Source: Stropharia rugosoannulata
Lineage: Eukaryota > Basidiomycota > Agaricomycetes > Agaricales > Strophariaceae
Length of the DNA: 64,000 bases
NCBI GenBank assembly: GCA_028532985.1
Contig: JANCIK010000004.1
Location: 1-64,000 of the forward strand
Direction of reading: 5' to 3'
Positions 46,001-57,614 of this stretch are shown in pieces (position 1 is the stretch's first letter; every line of letters begins with the position of its first letter). Made by a program: the position numbers and the translations under genes. Under the pieces are notes generated by a model, which worked only from the letters and a program-made list of their open reading frames with translations, had not been told where the DNA came from and searched no databases.

Positions 46001-47913
46001 AAGGGGCCAGTACGTGAGACGTTTTACCTCTCGGAAAGTGGACATGAACAGAAGGGTTACCAGTGACTAGACTACGTCCGCAGGGTCGAGTTGAGGGATG
46101 AGGGCAGGTGAAGGGAGATCCTACATAGGTCGAGAAGAAGTTGCCATACATGGTTCTTGATATATGGATTACGCGTAGAAATGTTTCTGCTGCGCGCACT
46201 TGACATGACAAATGGGCAAGTAGTAGCTACGACACCGTTGGCTAGTGAGGGGGCGTGCCAACGACGAAGTCCAGGAGGGAGGTCTGAATGGCGGTAACGG
46301 GGGACAGGAAGCGATGAAAGATAGGTCTGAACTTTGTAAAAGATACAAACGCTTAGTGAAAGTGGGGATATGATTAAATCACTGCGTACCAATTCAAATT
46401 CATAGAGTCTTGCAGTTCCCTACTCGACTCGCCAGACTGTATAAGCCTTCGCCATCCCGAGAATAAAATATGAACCGCTGTCAACAGGATGTGCACGGCC
46501 AGGAGAAGCGTGTACCTGGTCCGGGTAGCGACCAATTATGTGGAGCGCAACTTGGGCCAAACGGTGACCATCCCTGCAGTCGTTCCCTGGCATCTCGAGG
46601 CGACCGTCATTTCATCGTTCCCTCAACTATGGAAGAGAAGTTAGGCCCGTAGTCGGTATGCTGAAAGAATTGATGCCTTGGTGCTCTCAAACGGCAAGCC
46701 ATCGGCTGTGTATCTTGCGTCTGTCCGAATTCATTTTCCCTGCAGCTCAAGTGGAAGAGCGGGCACAAGCTGAGTAGTCTCTGTATTTTTACGGAGCGTA
46801 ACCTTGGAGGATCCAAGATCAGATTAAGCCCCTTGAAACGGTGAGGCGGATGGACGCTCCTTAGTCGCCAACGCTTGCCCTCGCTACACGGTAAAGCCAC
46901 CGCTCATGTTGTGGCATAGATTGAGGAGAAAGAATAAGAAGAACGGTGAATGAGACGGGCAATGGTCATGAGTGTGACGGAACGCGTCGCGGCATATCTC
47001 CGTTCCGGAAAGGCCCCCCCCGGACCGGAGGAACATAAGGGGGAGCTCTCCTGGCAATACTCTTGTATGTTCTTCTGTGTTCTTTCGTGCCAGGTTTGCG
47101 GTGACATCAAGACGGCACTGAATAAGGTAACTAATACATTACATCGAGTATATTAGGTGTAACATAAACAGGAGGATCCGATAGGTGAGAGCGGTGTTGA
47201 ATTGATGTCCCACCCAAGAACCACCGCTCGTCATAGAAACCGACACAGTGGGATGTCCTCTGCATGCAGTACTGCAATAGGTATAGACGATGTATGAGTC
47301 GACAGAGAGAGAGATATCAAAGAAATACTTTATATAATAAATGAACCGATCCCATTGCCAATAAGCCTCATTCTTGTAAAATACCGTAAGGCACCACACC
47401 TATTAGAGCATTTGCCCGCGCGCTAGTCCATTCTCACGCGTGCAGTCCGGATCAGCGCCTCACATACACACGCCTGAAAAATGAACGGAACTCGAAGCGT
47501 GGACTCAAGCAGGCGGGACTTGTTGGCATCGAGTGCGCGAGAGTTCACTCAGCGCCAGTTGTCCATGTCAACGTTCAACGTCAACCTCTAACCGTACTCA
47601 TCGTAAGCTACTAGTTCTAAATGATGGGTTTATTGCATTACGTGAACAAAAATATGTTGCAGGTCCTTGAACTACTTTTCCATATCCTCAGTGAGCGGTT
47701 CGTCCCTACACAGCTCATTCCCCGTACATTGAGTTGCATTGACAATTGGGTGGTGATTGAATCGAAGAGTCGACAGACCTCCTAAATCCGATCCTTGCAC
47801 TTCGATAGCAGGTTGTGAGCGAGTGAACATGATGTGAGCGACCATTAATGTCGGTAAAATCCCCTACAAAGACGGGTCTCAGTATGTCAAATTTTGTTCA
47901 ATGATATAAGACG
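43090..47913. other. Long gene-poor stretch
   Basis: ORFs up to about 165 codons appear (minus strand near 45.4-45.9 kb, plus strand near 44.4-45.3 kb, minus strand near 46.1-46.9 kb) but lack domains, signal peptides or splice-consistent neighbours. Homopolymer C runs near 44970 and 47017 are noted. I see no repeats of the subtelomeric types here. Confidence 0.45.
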
Positions 47914-49002
47914 TTAACCGACCGTGGCCATTACATACACATTGGTGGCATATTGACTTGCTTGGTATACTTGAGGTGTCGTCACAAAGCAAATGGTAAC
48001 ACTGAGGACAGCACTGACTAGGGAGATTCCCGTGTATATCAGCGCAGACTGTACCAATATTTGAAGAATATTCTTGTATCTTGCTTTGCTGTTTGACCCG
48101 TCTTGAATATTTTCCATGGATGTTACCATTTTACGGCAGATAATGAATGTGGCAGATAGACTGGTAGCAGCGGAAAGGGCATAGACGCCGGCAATCGTAG
48201 CATTCACTACATCAGCTAGCACAACTGTCACATAATCTCCATCTGCTCCTGCAATGCAGGTGGCCACAGTACTTGTTACACTTACACCTGTAGGATTTAT
48301 ATGTCGTTAGAAACCGGTTATGACAGTGTTTTTATTGGTCGAATGTAGTCTTTAGATTGTCCTCACCGATTTCAAGAGTGAACAGAAGAAGAGGAATGCA
48401 CATCCACCGGATGGAACCCCGAACCATATGGAAGCAGCGCCATATCTAAAACTCGGTTCATCAGCTATATAAATGGACTAGAAAGCAACCAAAGAACTCA
48501 CTAGTAGTCCATCAGCGAGCACAAATCCAAGGGTAGGGAGAACATATGTTGCTATCGTGGCACCAATATCCCCGGTCGTTATGAAGTTATAAATTGAGAG
48601 TCTTGTCTCTCCGTTGTCGATAAACTCTTGCTTCGTAATAATCCACAACAGGATAAAATACGCGCATGTAATGGCAAAAAGAGTTGAAACCACAGCAATA
48701 ACAATCGGGTTCTGCTCCGTCTGCCTGTGTGCTGAAACGAGTCAATGACAAGACGGGAAATGCCACATGGGTCGACAATACCATAAAGATAAATCGTTCC
48801 GACAAATACAACAGTGTAAACCCCTAAAGATATAGCGTGTTCATAGAGCTGTACTTCATATTTTAATGAGTGTCATCCACTAACCCATACACAGCGTCAC
48901 CATTAGAGTACAGTTCAGCTGAGAGTTAATAAATGCAGTTTGAACCGCAACGGATACCTCTGCATCCATTGTAAGGGGTGGCGGCAGAGAATATCGTATC
49001 AT
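47914..49002 (-). CDS. Seven-transmembrane-type integral membrane protein of unknown role
   Basis: In-frame ATGs at 49002 (MIRYSLPPPLTMDAEV) and 48969 (MDAEVSVAVQ) are both possible starts. Exons read FINSQLNCTLMVTLCMG, then the helix YTVVFVGTIYLYG, VSTLFAITCAYFILLWII, IGATIATYVLPTLGFVLADGLL, a WRCFHMV...IRWMCIPLLLFTLEIG loop and helix, ATIAGVYALSAATSLSATFII, and LVQSALIYTGISLVSAVLSVTI, ending YVMATVG at 47914. The pattern of about seven hydrophobic helices with short introns is typical of lineage-expanded Agaricomycete membrane proteins; ligand and function are not known. I see no stop inside the exons. Confidence 0.72.
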
Positions 49003-49364
49003 GGTGGATCCCGGCTCTTATTATATAGCTGTAGCAGTGTAGATATATATAGCTCGTAGGTATTAGTCAATGATTTAATCAAAGAAGTTCCCCTATGATA
49101 CTTGATGCAGATGGAGGAATGATCAGCAAAACTGAAGTACTGATGTGTATATTCACCTACTTATATCCACAGCCTCCCACAGCCACGGGGTACACAGGCG
49201 GTATGCGAGCCTCGCCATTGAACGCATGCGGTAAGTCCCCTCATATGTTGGACATAAAATTAAGTCTTCTACTGCAGAACAACCATCACCGAGAGACGAG
49301 AGTTGGAAAGCCTATAACCCGGTTAGTGAGATGGATGTAAAGACGAGAATGATGCCACTGTAGA

Positions 49365-51354
49365 AGGCAGATCTGCCGTTCATGTCTACACCTTCGCTGC
49401 TGCAAGCGCGACGAATTCGGCGTGCGTGAAAGACTGCATACCAAAGTTTGCTAACCAGTCGAAATGCATTTCATATAGACAAATAGGACGACGTAGGAGC
49501 ACAGTGTATCATTAATGAAAAGCAATGTTGGGTCGGGAATATACCACGCATCCAAAGTGTCCCATCCCTGACTATGGTTACACCTCATTGCTACCCGTGC
49601 GAGGTACAGTGTCGTTTAGTCCGAGTTTGGGATTATGGTGTCGAGGCAGGAATGGGTAATACCGGAACCCTGTGGCAAATATGACATGGTCTATACCTGA
49701 AATCGTCTAAGCATCGATATATATTATCGATATATTATAGGCATATTATAGGCAATCAAAAGGTGAATTAAATGTAGAAGAAGATAGCGGTGCTTGGACG
49801 CACTGTACCGTTGTCAAGCTCGATCTTTGCCTCAGAGAAAGCAGAGTCCCCTGACGTCGACGAGATGAACTGTTTGATTTCTCCGACTAGGGCGACATTG
49901 TGTGGCAAACGGCGCAGGAACTCTGCCTGGGCTGTCGAAGGATGGGACCTAGCGTACGCACGCAGTACCTTCAATCACCTTCTGAGGTAGTGAGTCGTGA
50001 CAATATAATTCTACTTACTCTAGTAGGGTTAATTAGAAATTTACATATACATTGCATAGAGAGAATGACACATGAAGCGGGACCCACTCTGACAGACTTA
50101 TAGACCTGTCTTGCAAGTTGCATGTCGGATAATTTCGTGAGATATTTCGCTCCTGCTCGTTTTAGTTGCAGTGTATATCAGTTATTTTTTGTGTACAGAT
50201 AAGGAATACAGTTGACCGTACCGCTGCTCCGACTATGAGGACCGTCTGGTTCTTAAAGCCATGGGGCACTCGGTATACTCTTGAATGTTGAAAATGGGTG
50301 CGGAAATTTGCCGCAAGGGCCTCCAGTCCTGGAATGTTAGGCATGTTTGGAGCGTTTTAACGTCCTGTAGCAACGGCAATAGCGTCGAAATTCTGGCATT
50401 CAAAATTAGTATGAATCTCCAAATGTGCTGAGCACTATTATGAATTTGTTTACCTCCTTCCTCCACACCACTTTCAGCGCTCCTATTTTAACCTCTTCTA
50501 GAGACTTTACAGTAAGATCCCATCCGTCCTCTTCACCATATTCATTGATGTACTTCTGAACGAGCTCAACACGTGTATTATAAGATATATTTGGGCTCTC
50601 GTCGTTGCTATTTAGGCCGTGAAAAGAGGCAAATGCACAAAGGTAGCCCTTCAACTTGCGGTTATGGAGCGCTGTTTACGGGTGGTCAATATAAAGTCAG
50701 GATATAAGGAGGTGATTTGACATGGGCACAAATAGACGTACCCCATGGTGTGCCAGCTGGCCGGGGAAGCTCTCGAATCTGTTGAATGGGCTGCATCCAA
50801 TATGTACTGGTTAAATCATGTAAATATTACATAGCACCATCGAACACGTACCGCGGGCGCATTCGAAGTCAGTGAGTCCCATACAGGCTTCGGCGATTGG
50901 TGCTCTCTTTTCCGGGCCCGGAGTTGACCTCGTTGTCCGTGATGAGCTGTGTGAAGAGTAGGACTGCGCCGACAGGGGGCAGAGACGGAATGCAGTCCCC
51001 TTTAGTTATGTTCCCGTTTGGCACTGGTGCAAATTCCGGGGATTCTTTTGTGTAATGCCAGTTCCCTCCAGGGACACTATCCCGTTCAAATATGTGAGCG
51101 AATAGTCTAGCTTCAGTGAGTTCGCGGTAAGCAATCAGGCCCCTGGAATGAGAGGTATGATATCAGACATTGATCTGTGAATGACATGATGGCCATACCC
51201 AACGCCGGCTCCAATGATAGCCACTCTGTTGATTGGTAGGAGGGGTTATTCAAGTCGTCTCGGGCTTGTTTGAGGAAAACGGCTCCTGTTCCACATCTCT
51301 TGCTGTGACAACGATGCAAATGCAAAGCAGAATGACAATTGTAGGGGATTTCAT
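49365..51354 (-). pseudogene. Decayed inverted paralogue of the FMO at 38422
   Basis: The start MKSPTIVILLCI at 51354 and most exons of the FMO can be matched: VAIIGAGVG, GYLCAFASFHGLNSND, MPNIPGLEAL, VLIVGAA, FLRRLPHNVALVGEIK and ATGFRYYPFLP. It is broken in several places. There is a TGA and frame change between the signal peptide and the FAD motif, stops and a small deletion after VPRTGSN, and TAG and TGA where the intact copy has the TGG and CGA of IWTRTADLP. The last exons are absent beyond about 49370. Two of the stops are explained by G-to-A and C-to-T changes. Confidence 0.82.
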
Positions 51355-52059
51355 GTTGAAACTTGACACAAAAGCAAGAAGGGATGGTGATTACAGACGG
51401 TTATATTGCAATTCAAAATAAGTTCGCTCAGGCTTGTGTGCAATTTTGCGCACTTACTGAGGAATATGACGCAAGACCCAAGTAAGACTGTTACTGTTTA
51501 AAGCCTCTAGTAGCTACTAACCTCGTACTAACCGTTTCAATTTGGCAAGTTACCGTTGAGTTACTGTAACTGTTTTGAGCTTGAGTTAGCACAGAACAAC
51601 AGTAAGCTGACCCAATTTCCATTCTGGAAGAGATGATTCGCCTTGAAGAGCCTTAATTCGGATAAGTAGATGATTGACAAATGATTGAGGAGCGTTGGAG
51701 GAGCGAGCTTGAAGGAGTCCAAAGCTTAGTCAGCGATAACTAAGTTTCTGATGACAAAGCATTCGAGACTGGACATCGTGTGAATTTCGCAGTTCCCTTC
51801 CCGGCAAGTTTCCCGGCTTGTTCCCGGTTATGCTCGAGCGAAGTCATTGAAGAGTTGTGTCACTTGCCATTGTTCTTGCGAGACTATTGGTCTAATTCCA
51901 GTGTACATAACTAGCGATATATTAATTACATGGACAGCCAGTATACTCTATACTCAATGTCAATATGTCAAAAATATTATGTAGGTTTGATGTAGATTGA
52001 ATTGAGATTGAATGTAGGTTATGCACTGGCAGCTCCAGTATGCATAGAGAAAAATGTAG

Positions 52060-52321
52060 TTATTTGCTTCTCTGTGCGTCCGGTTCAGTCATATCTTTTG
52101 TGGAATATAGGAGAGAGGCTCTATTAGGCTCGGCCAGCTGTGATTTTATCCTCCGGAATGTGCTGGTCTGGCGCTCTGAAATACCATCAGTGTTGACATA
52201 AATGCGCAAACAATTTAACAAGAAACTTACCAACACCTTTACCATGCATAGGAAGAGCAAAGGCAAGGACGAGCAACGATGTAATAAAGAACAATATCCT
52301 GACAATGTGTACATGAGCCAT
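52060..52321 (-). CDS. Small secreted protein, ~68 residues, two exons
   Basis: The ATG at 52321 opens MAHVHIVRILFFITSLLVLA followed by FALPMHG, a clear signal peptide with a likely cut near ALP. An intron 52230-52176 (GTAAGT...CAG, 55 bp) joins GKGV to ERQTSTFRRIKSQLAEP, ending DAQRSK at the TAA near 52060. The mature part of about 45 residues is basic, without cysteines. Small secreted proteins of this kind include effectors and peptide precursors; nothing here shows which. Confidence 0.65.
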
Positions 52322-52986
52322 GGTGTACTGTCAAGCTGCGCGATAGAATGCAAGAAAATGTTTTACTGGATGAGCTCATGAATATGAAGCTTATATATAG
52401 ACCCTCATAGTCCTATATTTACCGCACATTGCATACTCTGATTCATTTTTAATTGTACTTACGGCGCGCACCTGTAACACAACACCTACATACTAGAGAT
52501 GGATTGAATTACGAAACTAAGATCGGGTTTTCGATAAAAAGCGGGTTCGTGCCTGCTACTATACAATGGTATACTCTCTAAACTGGATCTACACCTGCGA
52601 TATAACCTTTATACACATTTACAGGATATTTAAGTCGGTGAGGCAACATTACGATTAGATCAATACCAGGTATCAGGCGAGAATAAATTTCTGCCTGACT
52701 ACAACCGTACATACCCATCATACACAATGCAGATGTATCAAAGGTTAAAGACAGGAATTCCAGTCTGAAACACTACGTACGTCTCTGGCCTCATATTTTG
52801 ACGTATCAGTACTGTATCATTGCAATGAATTCTGAATTTCAAACCACCGGAGTTGCCCAGTCAGCGCCCATCGGGAAACGCTTGGAATTCCCGTCATTCA
52901 TAAATACACGTAGGTCCCTGTCCGGCGTCTACAAGAATGAGCAGTTTGAAGCGCCTGTGGAATATGAAGAAGGAAAATTCTGATTG

Positions 52987-53645
52987 TCAGGCATAAGGCG
53001 GTGGAATATCGTTGGAGTCTAAGTGATGAAGATGGTGTCTAATCCCCAAGAAAATACCACCAAGTCCACTTGAAGGGTATGCTGTCAAGACATGCGCTTC
53101 AAACTCGTCTAACTGATTCTCATTCTCAGGATGAGGCGTTATTGCAGTCACGGAGCTCTCTTGACGAAATAACATAGGTGAGTCGATAGGACGCCTCTCT
53201 GTATAACTTGGATTGCGCTTTAAGCTCTGTGTTGCCGTATACACCATCTGGATTGAGACAGGTCAAATTATTAGTGGCGTAGATCATCAGGCACTTGAAT
53301 CGTACCTTCTTTGCCGCTACCTTCTTCTATGCACAGATGCTGGTAGTGGGCCTTGCGGCGTTGCAAATACCAGAGTACCAAGAACACAAACACAAGAAGA
53401 AAAATGAATCTCGCGAATATAGACCCAACAATCGACCCAATAGAAGAAAAGGATAGCTAAGTCGTACTGCTATTTGACGAGGTTCTACTACTGATAGAAA
53501 GGGTATCCGAGGCAATGGCTGCCGTACTTGAAAAAAACTGAGTATTCAAAACAATCGAGACTATAGAAGGTACTTGAACAGTTATGGTCTTTGTAGAAAG
53601 CGCCGTGGTTGTTGCTGATTTAGTTTGTGTCAATTGGTGGCGACG
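52987..53645 (-). pseudogene. Broken single-pass membrane protein with Ser/Thr-rich ectodomain and PPPY tail
   Basis: Read from about 53640 leftward: a Ser/Thr-rich stretch (TKSATTTALSTKTITVQVPS...), an in-frame TAG near 53457 just before LSFSS, a helix SIFARFIFLLVFVFLVLWYL with basic stop-transfer QRRK, and, after an intron near 53.25-53.31 kb, a cytoplasmic tail (MVYTATQSLKRNPSY...) ending NDIPPPYA. The intron junction does not restore the frame in the simple reading. Both faults point to inactivation. The domain plan matches common Agaricomycete mucin-like membrane proteins. Confidence 0.55.
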
Positions 53646-54288
53646 GTTAAACTGGCATTATAACGCTCCCAATAATGGTAAATTTATCCAGTACCGGCGC
53701 GTTCCCTCCACTCGGGTTACCATTAGAGAGTATAAGGATCTGCTGTCGATCTGAGAGGTGCCCGGAGTCGAACCAGCTGTCCCGGTAGAGCACCATAGGA
53801 TGGTGTCTTTGGTGATGGTAGTGAGGACGCCATCAAGGACAGCATTTCCAGTACCTACGGTATTTCCGATTGATGAATGATAAACAGAATATGAGCTAAG
53901 AACGCACCTGTAAAGGTCGTCGCCGACGCTCCGTTAACCGTTGTCTGATGCACTGTCCTGTCAAATTGGCTATCAGTTGTGTCTGTTAGAGTAAATGATT
54001 GTTGGGCTGCAATCATCGACGTCCAAGGAGCTCATTGTAAATGAATGTGGAATATCCGCCTCGTGGCGGATAAGCTGAGAAAGTTGGGGGAAAAAAGAAA
54101 TCCTGAGACGAAGCGCATAGTACGGTATAGATTTATGTATACCGAGCGGTTTCACATCATTTTGGCAACCTGGATTGTACAAGGACACAATCAATCATAT
54201 AATATCCATAGACACGCACTTGGCAGATACTATGCCGCATTGACATGGTGCGGCCTCCCTGTATCTTTTGGTTTTGTTCCTGGGGATA

Positions 54289-54573
54289 CTGTACCATTCG
54301 AATGGTTCGTCTAGGGGGGGGGGACATGGGACACCGTGGACGAAATTTTCGTCCCCCCACTTTTGGCAGGACCCGTGACAATCCAAAAATATCGCCCAAA
54401 ATATTTCGTCCAGCGAGTTTTTTTAGGTTTAAAGCCAGTTTTTGGAGCATGGTCCCAGCCATTTTCAAAAATTTCTTCGTCCACTGGGCTTGGGACACGG
54501 GACAAAGCACCGATTTCGTCCACGTACATGGCCCTTGGGACATGGGACGGACGAACCATTTAAAATGGTACAG
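54289..54573. mobile_element. MITE with ~24-bp terminal inverted repeats and TA target duplication
   Basis: The ends read CTGTACCATT...AATGGTTCGTC on the left and its near-complement on the right, each flanked by TA (54287-54288 and 54574-54575). The interior contains further inverted GGACGAAAT/ATTTCGTCC and GGGACATGGGAC words and no transposase. TA duplication suggests mobilisation by a Tc1/mariner-type enzyme. Confidence 0.75.
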
Positions 54574-54721
54574 TAGTAGCAGACGTACGTGAATGGACAT
54601 GAACGCAAGCCTGTGCATACCTTTGGTATTTTGTGTCTTCTCCCTGAAATACTTAAAAAAGACGGTTGTCAACTTCAGAATTGTCACTAGAGCGTTCTAG
54701 TATCGCTGCTGGCGCCAACCC

Positions 54722-54905
54722 ATGTTTGATGGCCAAAAATGTGCCGGCGAATATGTCATGTTTTTCAAATTGACATGTATGGCTCAGAAAAAAGCAGCAA
54801 AAGTCCTCGGGGTTTCTTTAAAAGGCAAAGCCGATGCCTTTTTTCCGGCCAAAACGATGCCGTGAAAAACATGACATTTGGAAGCATCTTTTTGGTCACC
54901 AAAGA
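54722..54905. repeat. Short foldback repeat
   Basis: GTCATGTTTTTC near 54756 and GAAAAACATGAC near 54864, with imperfect extension into CCAAAAATG/CATCTTTTTGG, form arms of about 35 bp around a 100-bp centre with GGCAAAGCCGATGCC. Non-coding. Confidence 0.55.
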
Positions 54906-55296
54906 CAGGTTGGGGCCAGCGGTATATGTATCATTTAATCTATCCACGTTATTCTCCGATGTGAGGGAATGTATGCACCCACTGACAACTCATCCCGTGC
55001 GTTGCTGACGACAATTAACACCATCACCACCATGATTATTAGACCCCAGAGGTATTCCACTACTAAATGTTTTTATTACCATAATGTTGTGCAGGCCACA
55101 TATGTAATTGCCAGGCACATGGTTAAGCACCGCCGCTCCAGAACAGCTGTCTATCTATAGAACAGCCATAGTACAGCCAAGGGAATCACAAGGCTATGCA
55201 TATGGGCCTGAGGCCTGACAGGCGGGGTACTTAAAGTGGTTGATTGTATCTGGGCGATGCGACACTTGTCCCCCACCTCTACTTCACGCGCTAGGC

Positions 55297-55900
55297 ATGT
55301 CTACAAATACGACAAACCCCGTCATCAGATATGTAGGAGTGGTTATCGCGTTGGCCGTTATCGCAACATGTTTTGCCATATTACGAACTTACTACTTCAG
55401 TCGGCTGCGTAAGCTACAAATCACACTCCTCTTAACTTGAACTTACAATGGCACAGGAAGACAAAATGCTCGAGTTGTACCAATAACAGTTCCATCATAC
55501 CCGGCACCTGCTCCGAGTTATTCTTACAACCCCAGTCAGTTGATTTGACATATTCTCTACTTACAGGCTGATAATAAGACGAGGAGCGGCAGGGAACTAT
55601 CCAAGGAATTATCCGATCTATCCATCAACCCCACATTCGCCTTATACACCGTCGAATCCCACTTTTCCGCATTCCCCATCTCCGTCAACCCCCCAAATCC
55701 CCAAGCCTACCGTTGCAGTACCCGACCGTAGACCACGTCATCGATTAGACAGCACTGTGGATGGGCTTGACAGTCCACGGCAGTCCGGACGTGAGAAAGG
55801 GGCATCAGGTGATGGGCGAGACGGTCCTCGGCCTGCGAGTTCAGTGACGTCCGCTGGACGTGATATGCCGCCCCCATACATGATGGACGGCCGTGATTAG
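55297..55900 (+). CDS. Single-pass membrane protein with Pro-rich tail ending PPPY
   Basis: The ATG at 55297 gives MSTNTTNPVIRYVGVV with a helix VGVVIALAVIATCFAILRTYYF and basic stop-transfer SRLRRQNAR. Intron 1 is 55409-55456 (GTAAGC...CAG). The second junction joins PAP or YNP to RLIIRRG; the GTCAGT donor would leave an intron of only 32 bp, so the upstream GTTATT donor near 55515 may be used; the frame is the same. The tail is rich in Pro, Ser and Tyr, then acidic/basic mixed, and ends GRDMPPPYMMDGRD before TAG 55898-55900. The PPxY motif is a possible docking site for WW-domain ubiquitin ligases. Confidence 0.62.
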
Positions 55901-57614
55901 TTATTTGTACATCCCCATGGAGATCTAGCTGTCCGATTAGTCTTTGGGTCTTGGTGACTATTGGTTCTGCATCGCAACTGCATCGCGTATGGTATAAGCA
56001 AGCTGGATGCAGTCGAGTGCAGGGGGATGGCAGATGGTAAGCGGTGTTGTGCCTGGGACTTATTATATACATTCGTATGTAAAGTCTAATACACAGCTCG
56101 CACACGCAACGAGCGTTAAGTATGTGTTGTACGCCGCACGCTTGCCGCACGTTGCATGATACAAGCATGATAGCTAGCCGATATATCTTAGTCAGCAGTT
56201 TCTCAGCTCTCAATTCACAGCCATCCCGAACGCACATTAATTTAGTACACGCATGTGTAGTCCATGTCACTATTGAATGACCGCAAAGTACATGCCGCCG
56301 TGTAGATTAGAAAAGGTATGTAAAGAGCATTGACTTTAGGGTTAGTAGTAAAGTCCCAATTTTTTCTAATATTGTTTTTTGATTGTTTTTTGTCAGTTTC
56401 TTGACCGTACATTCCAGACATCATAACTTTGTAAGCAGGTGTATAGCACCGAATAAACTTCGATTCTGCTGAAATTGATATGCTTCCCAGAGTGATTTGT
56501 GTTGGCATGGCTGACTTAATAGCCAAGGGACTCAGCGCAGCTCGCGTTCGCATCCAGAGCGTAAGAATGCGTGCACAGGCACGCCCTGTTTGTCTTGTGC
56601 ACGCACAGGTACTGTGTAAGGTACTTTGTAAATCAATGACCAGTAGCATTGGCGGGTGCTTATACATACTACATCATATTAACCAGCAACCAATAGTTCC
56701 ATACAGTTATCTAAACCGGACCAAACCTGTTAGTATGTTGCCATTTATGGCAAGTTTGTAAGCATGCCCACATGCTCACTAATTTCTCCCCTATTTCTCA
56801 ATCTCCAAATACAGACAACACACCCATAAGGCACGTCGATTATACATTAACACAGAAAGACTCAAATTAACCTGATGGTTATTCAACTGTTCAGTACTCA
56901 CCTACTACCAAGTATTAGGTACATAGTAGACTATTTACACTCCGCCACTCTCTATGAGCCTGGAACACATCCATCCGAGTAACTGGAATATCGATGTCTG
57001 CATTCAAAGCTATTGCCCTATTGTTGGCATAACGCATCAGCTCAGAAGAACTCAAACTGGGGAGAACGGGGCCAAATTCAAACACGTTACCCGGGATCAA
57101 GCCGAGTAATAAACGTCACCCGGAAGACAGCTGGCGATAAACTGAATCAAAGAGCTGTGGCGGGATTACTCTCAGAATCTTCTGAATAGAAGCTATTCAT
57201 CTTCAATATAGTCAACAAGTCACCCTTACCTAAAGAGTGTAAATACATAGAAGCATTTATTGTTGTTCGCCTAGAGACATCATCCACCAGCGTATTCAGT
57301 CAATAGAAATTATATTTCGGTTCGGCAAGGATCCTTATTGGTCAGAGAATGACGGGCAGGTTTTCATTGGTCATTTGCAGGTGCTGGTTTACATCGAGGA
57401 TCGTCCTAGAGGTTTACGAGGCGGGCCACGTGCATGACAGCTATCGGCGTGACAATGTCATTGTGTCGGACGAAAAAAAAAAACCCCCCTCTTACAACCC
57501 CCATTCAAGACCTTCCGTTCAGCTATCACTGCACCCTGCCTGGTAGTAAGACGTGCCCTACACCAGCACCAGCATTGTATCTAACTTTTAACGTTTCCCT
57601 CAGAGTGTAAAAGT
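55901..57614. other. Intergenic, no recognisable gene
   Basis: ORFs of 60-190 codons on both strands show no domain. The minus ORF overlapping 55.7-56.3 kb is the shadow of the PPPY-tail gene plus flanking sequence. Confidence 0.45.

Noticed and set aside
54311..54592. Opposing ORFs within the 54.3-kb MITE
   Set aside because: They are both readings of an inverted-repeat element, not conserved proteins.
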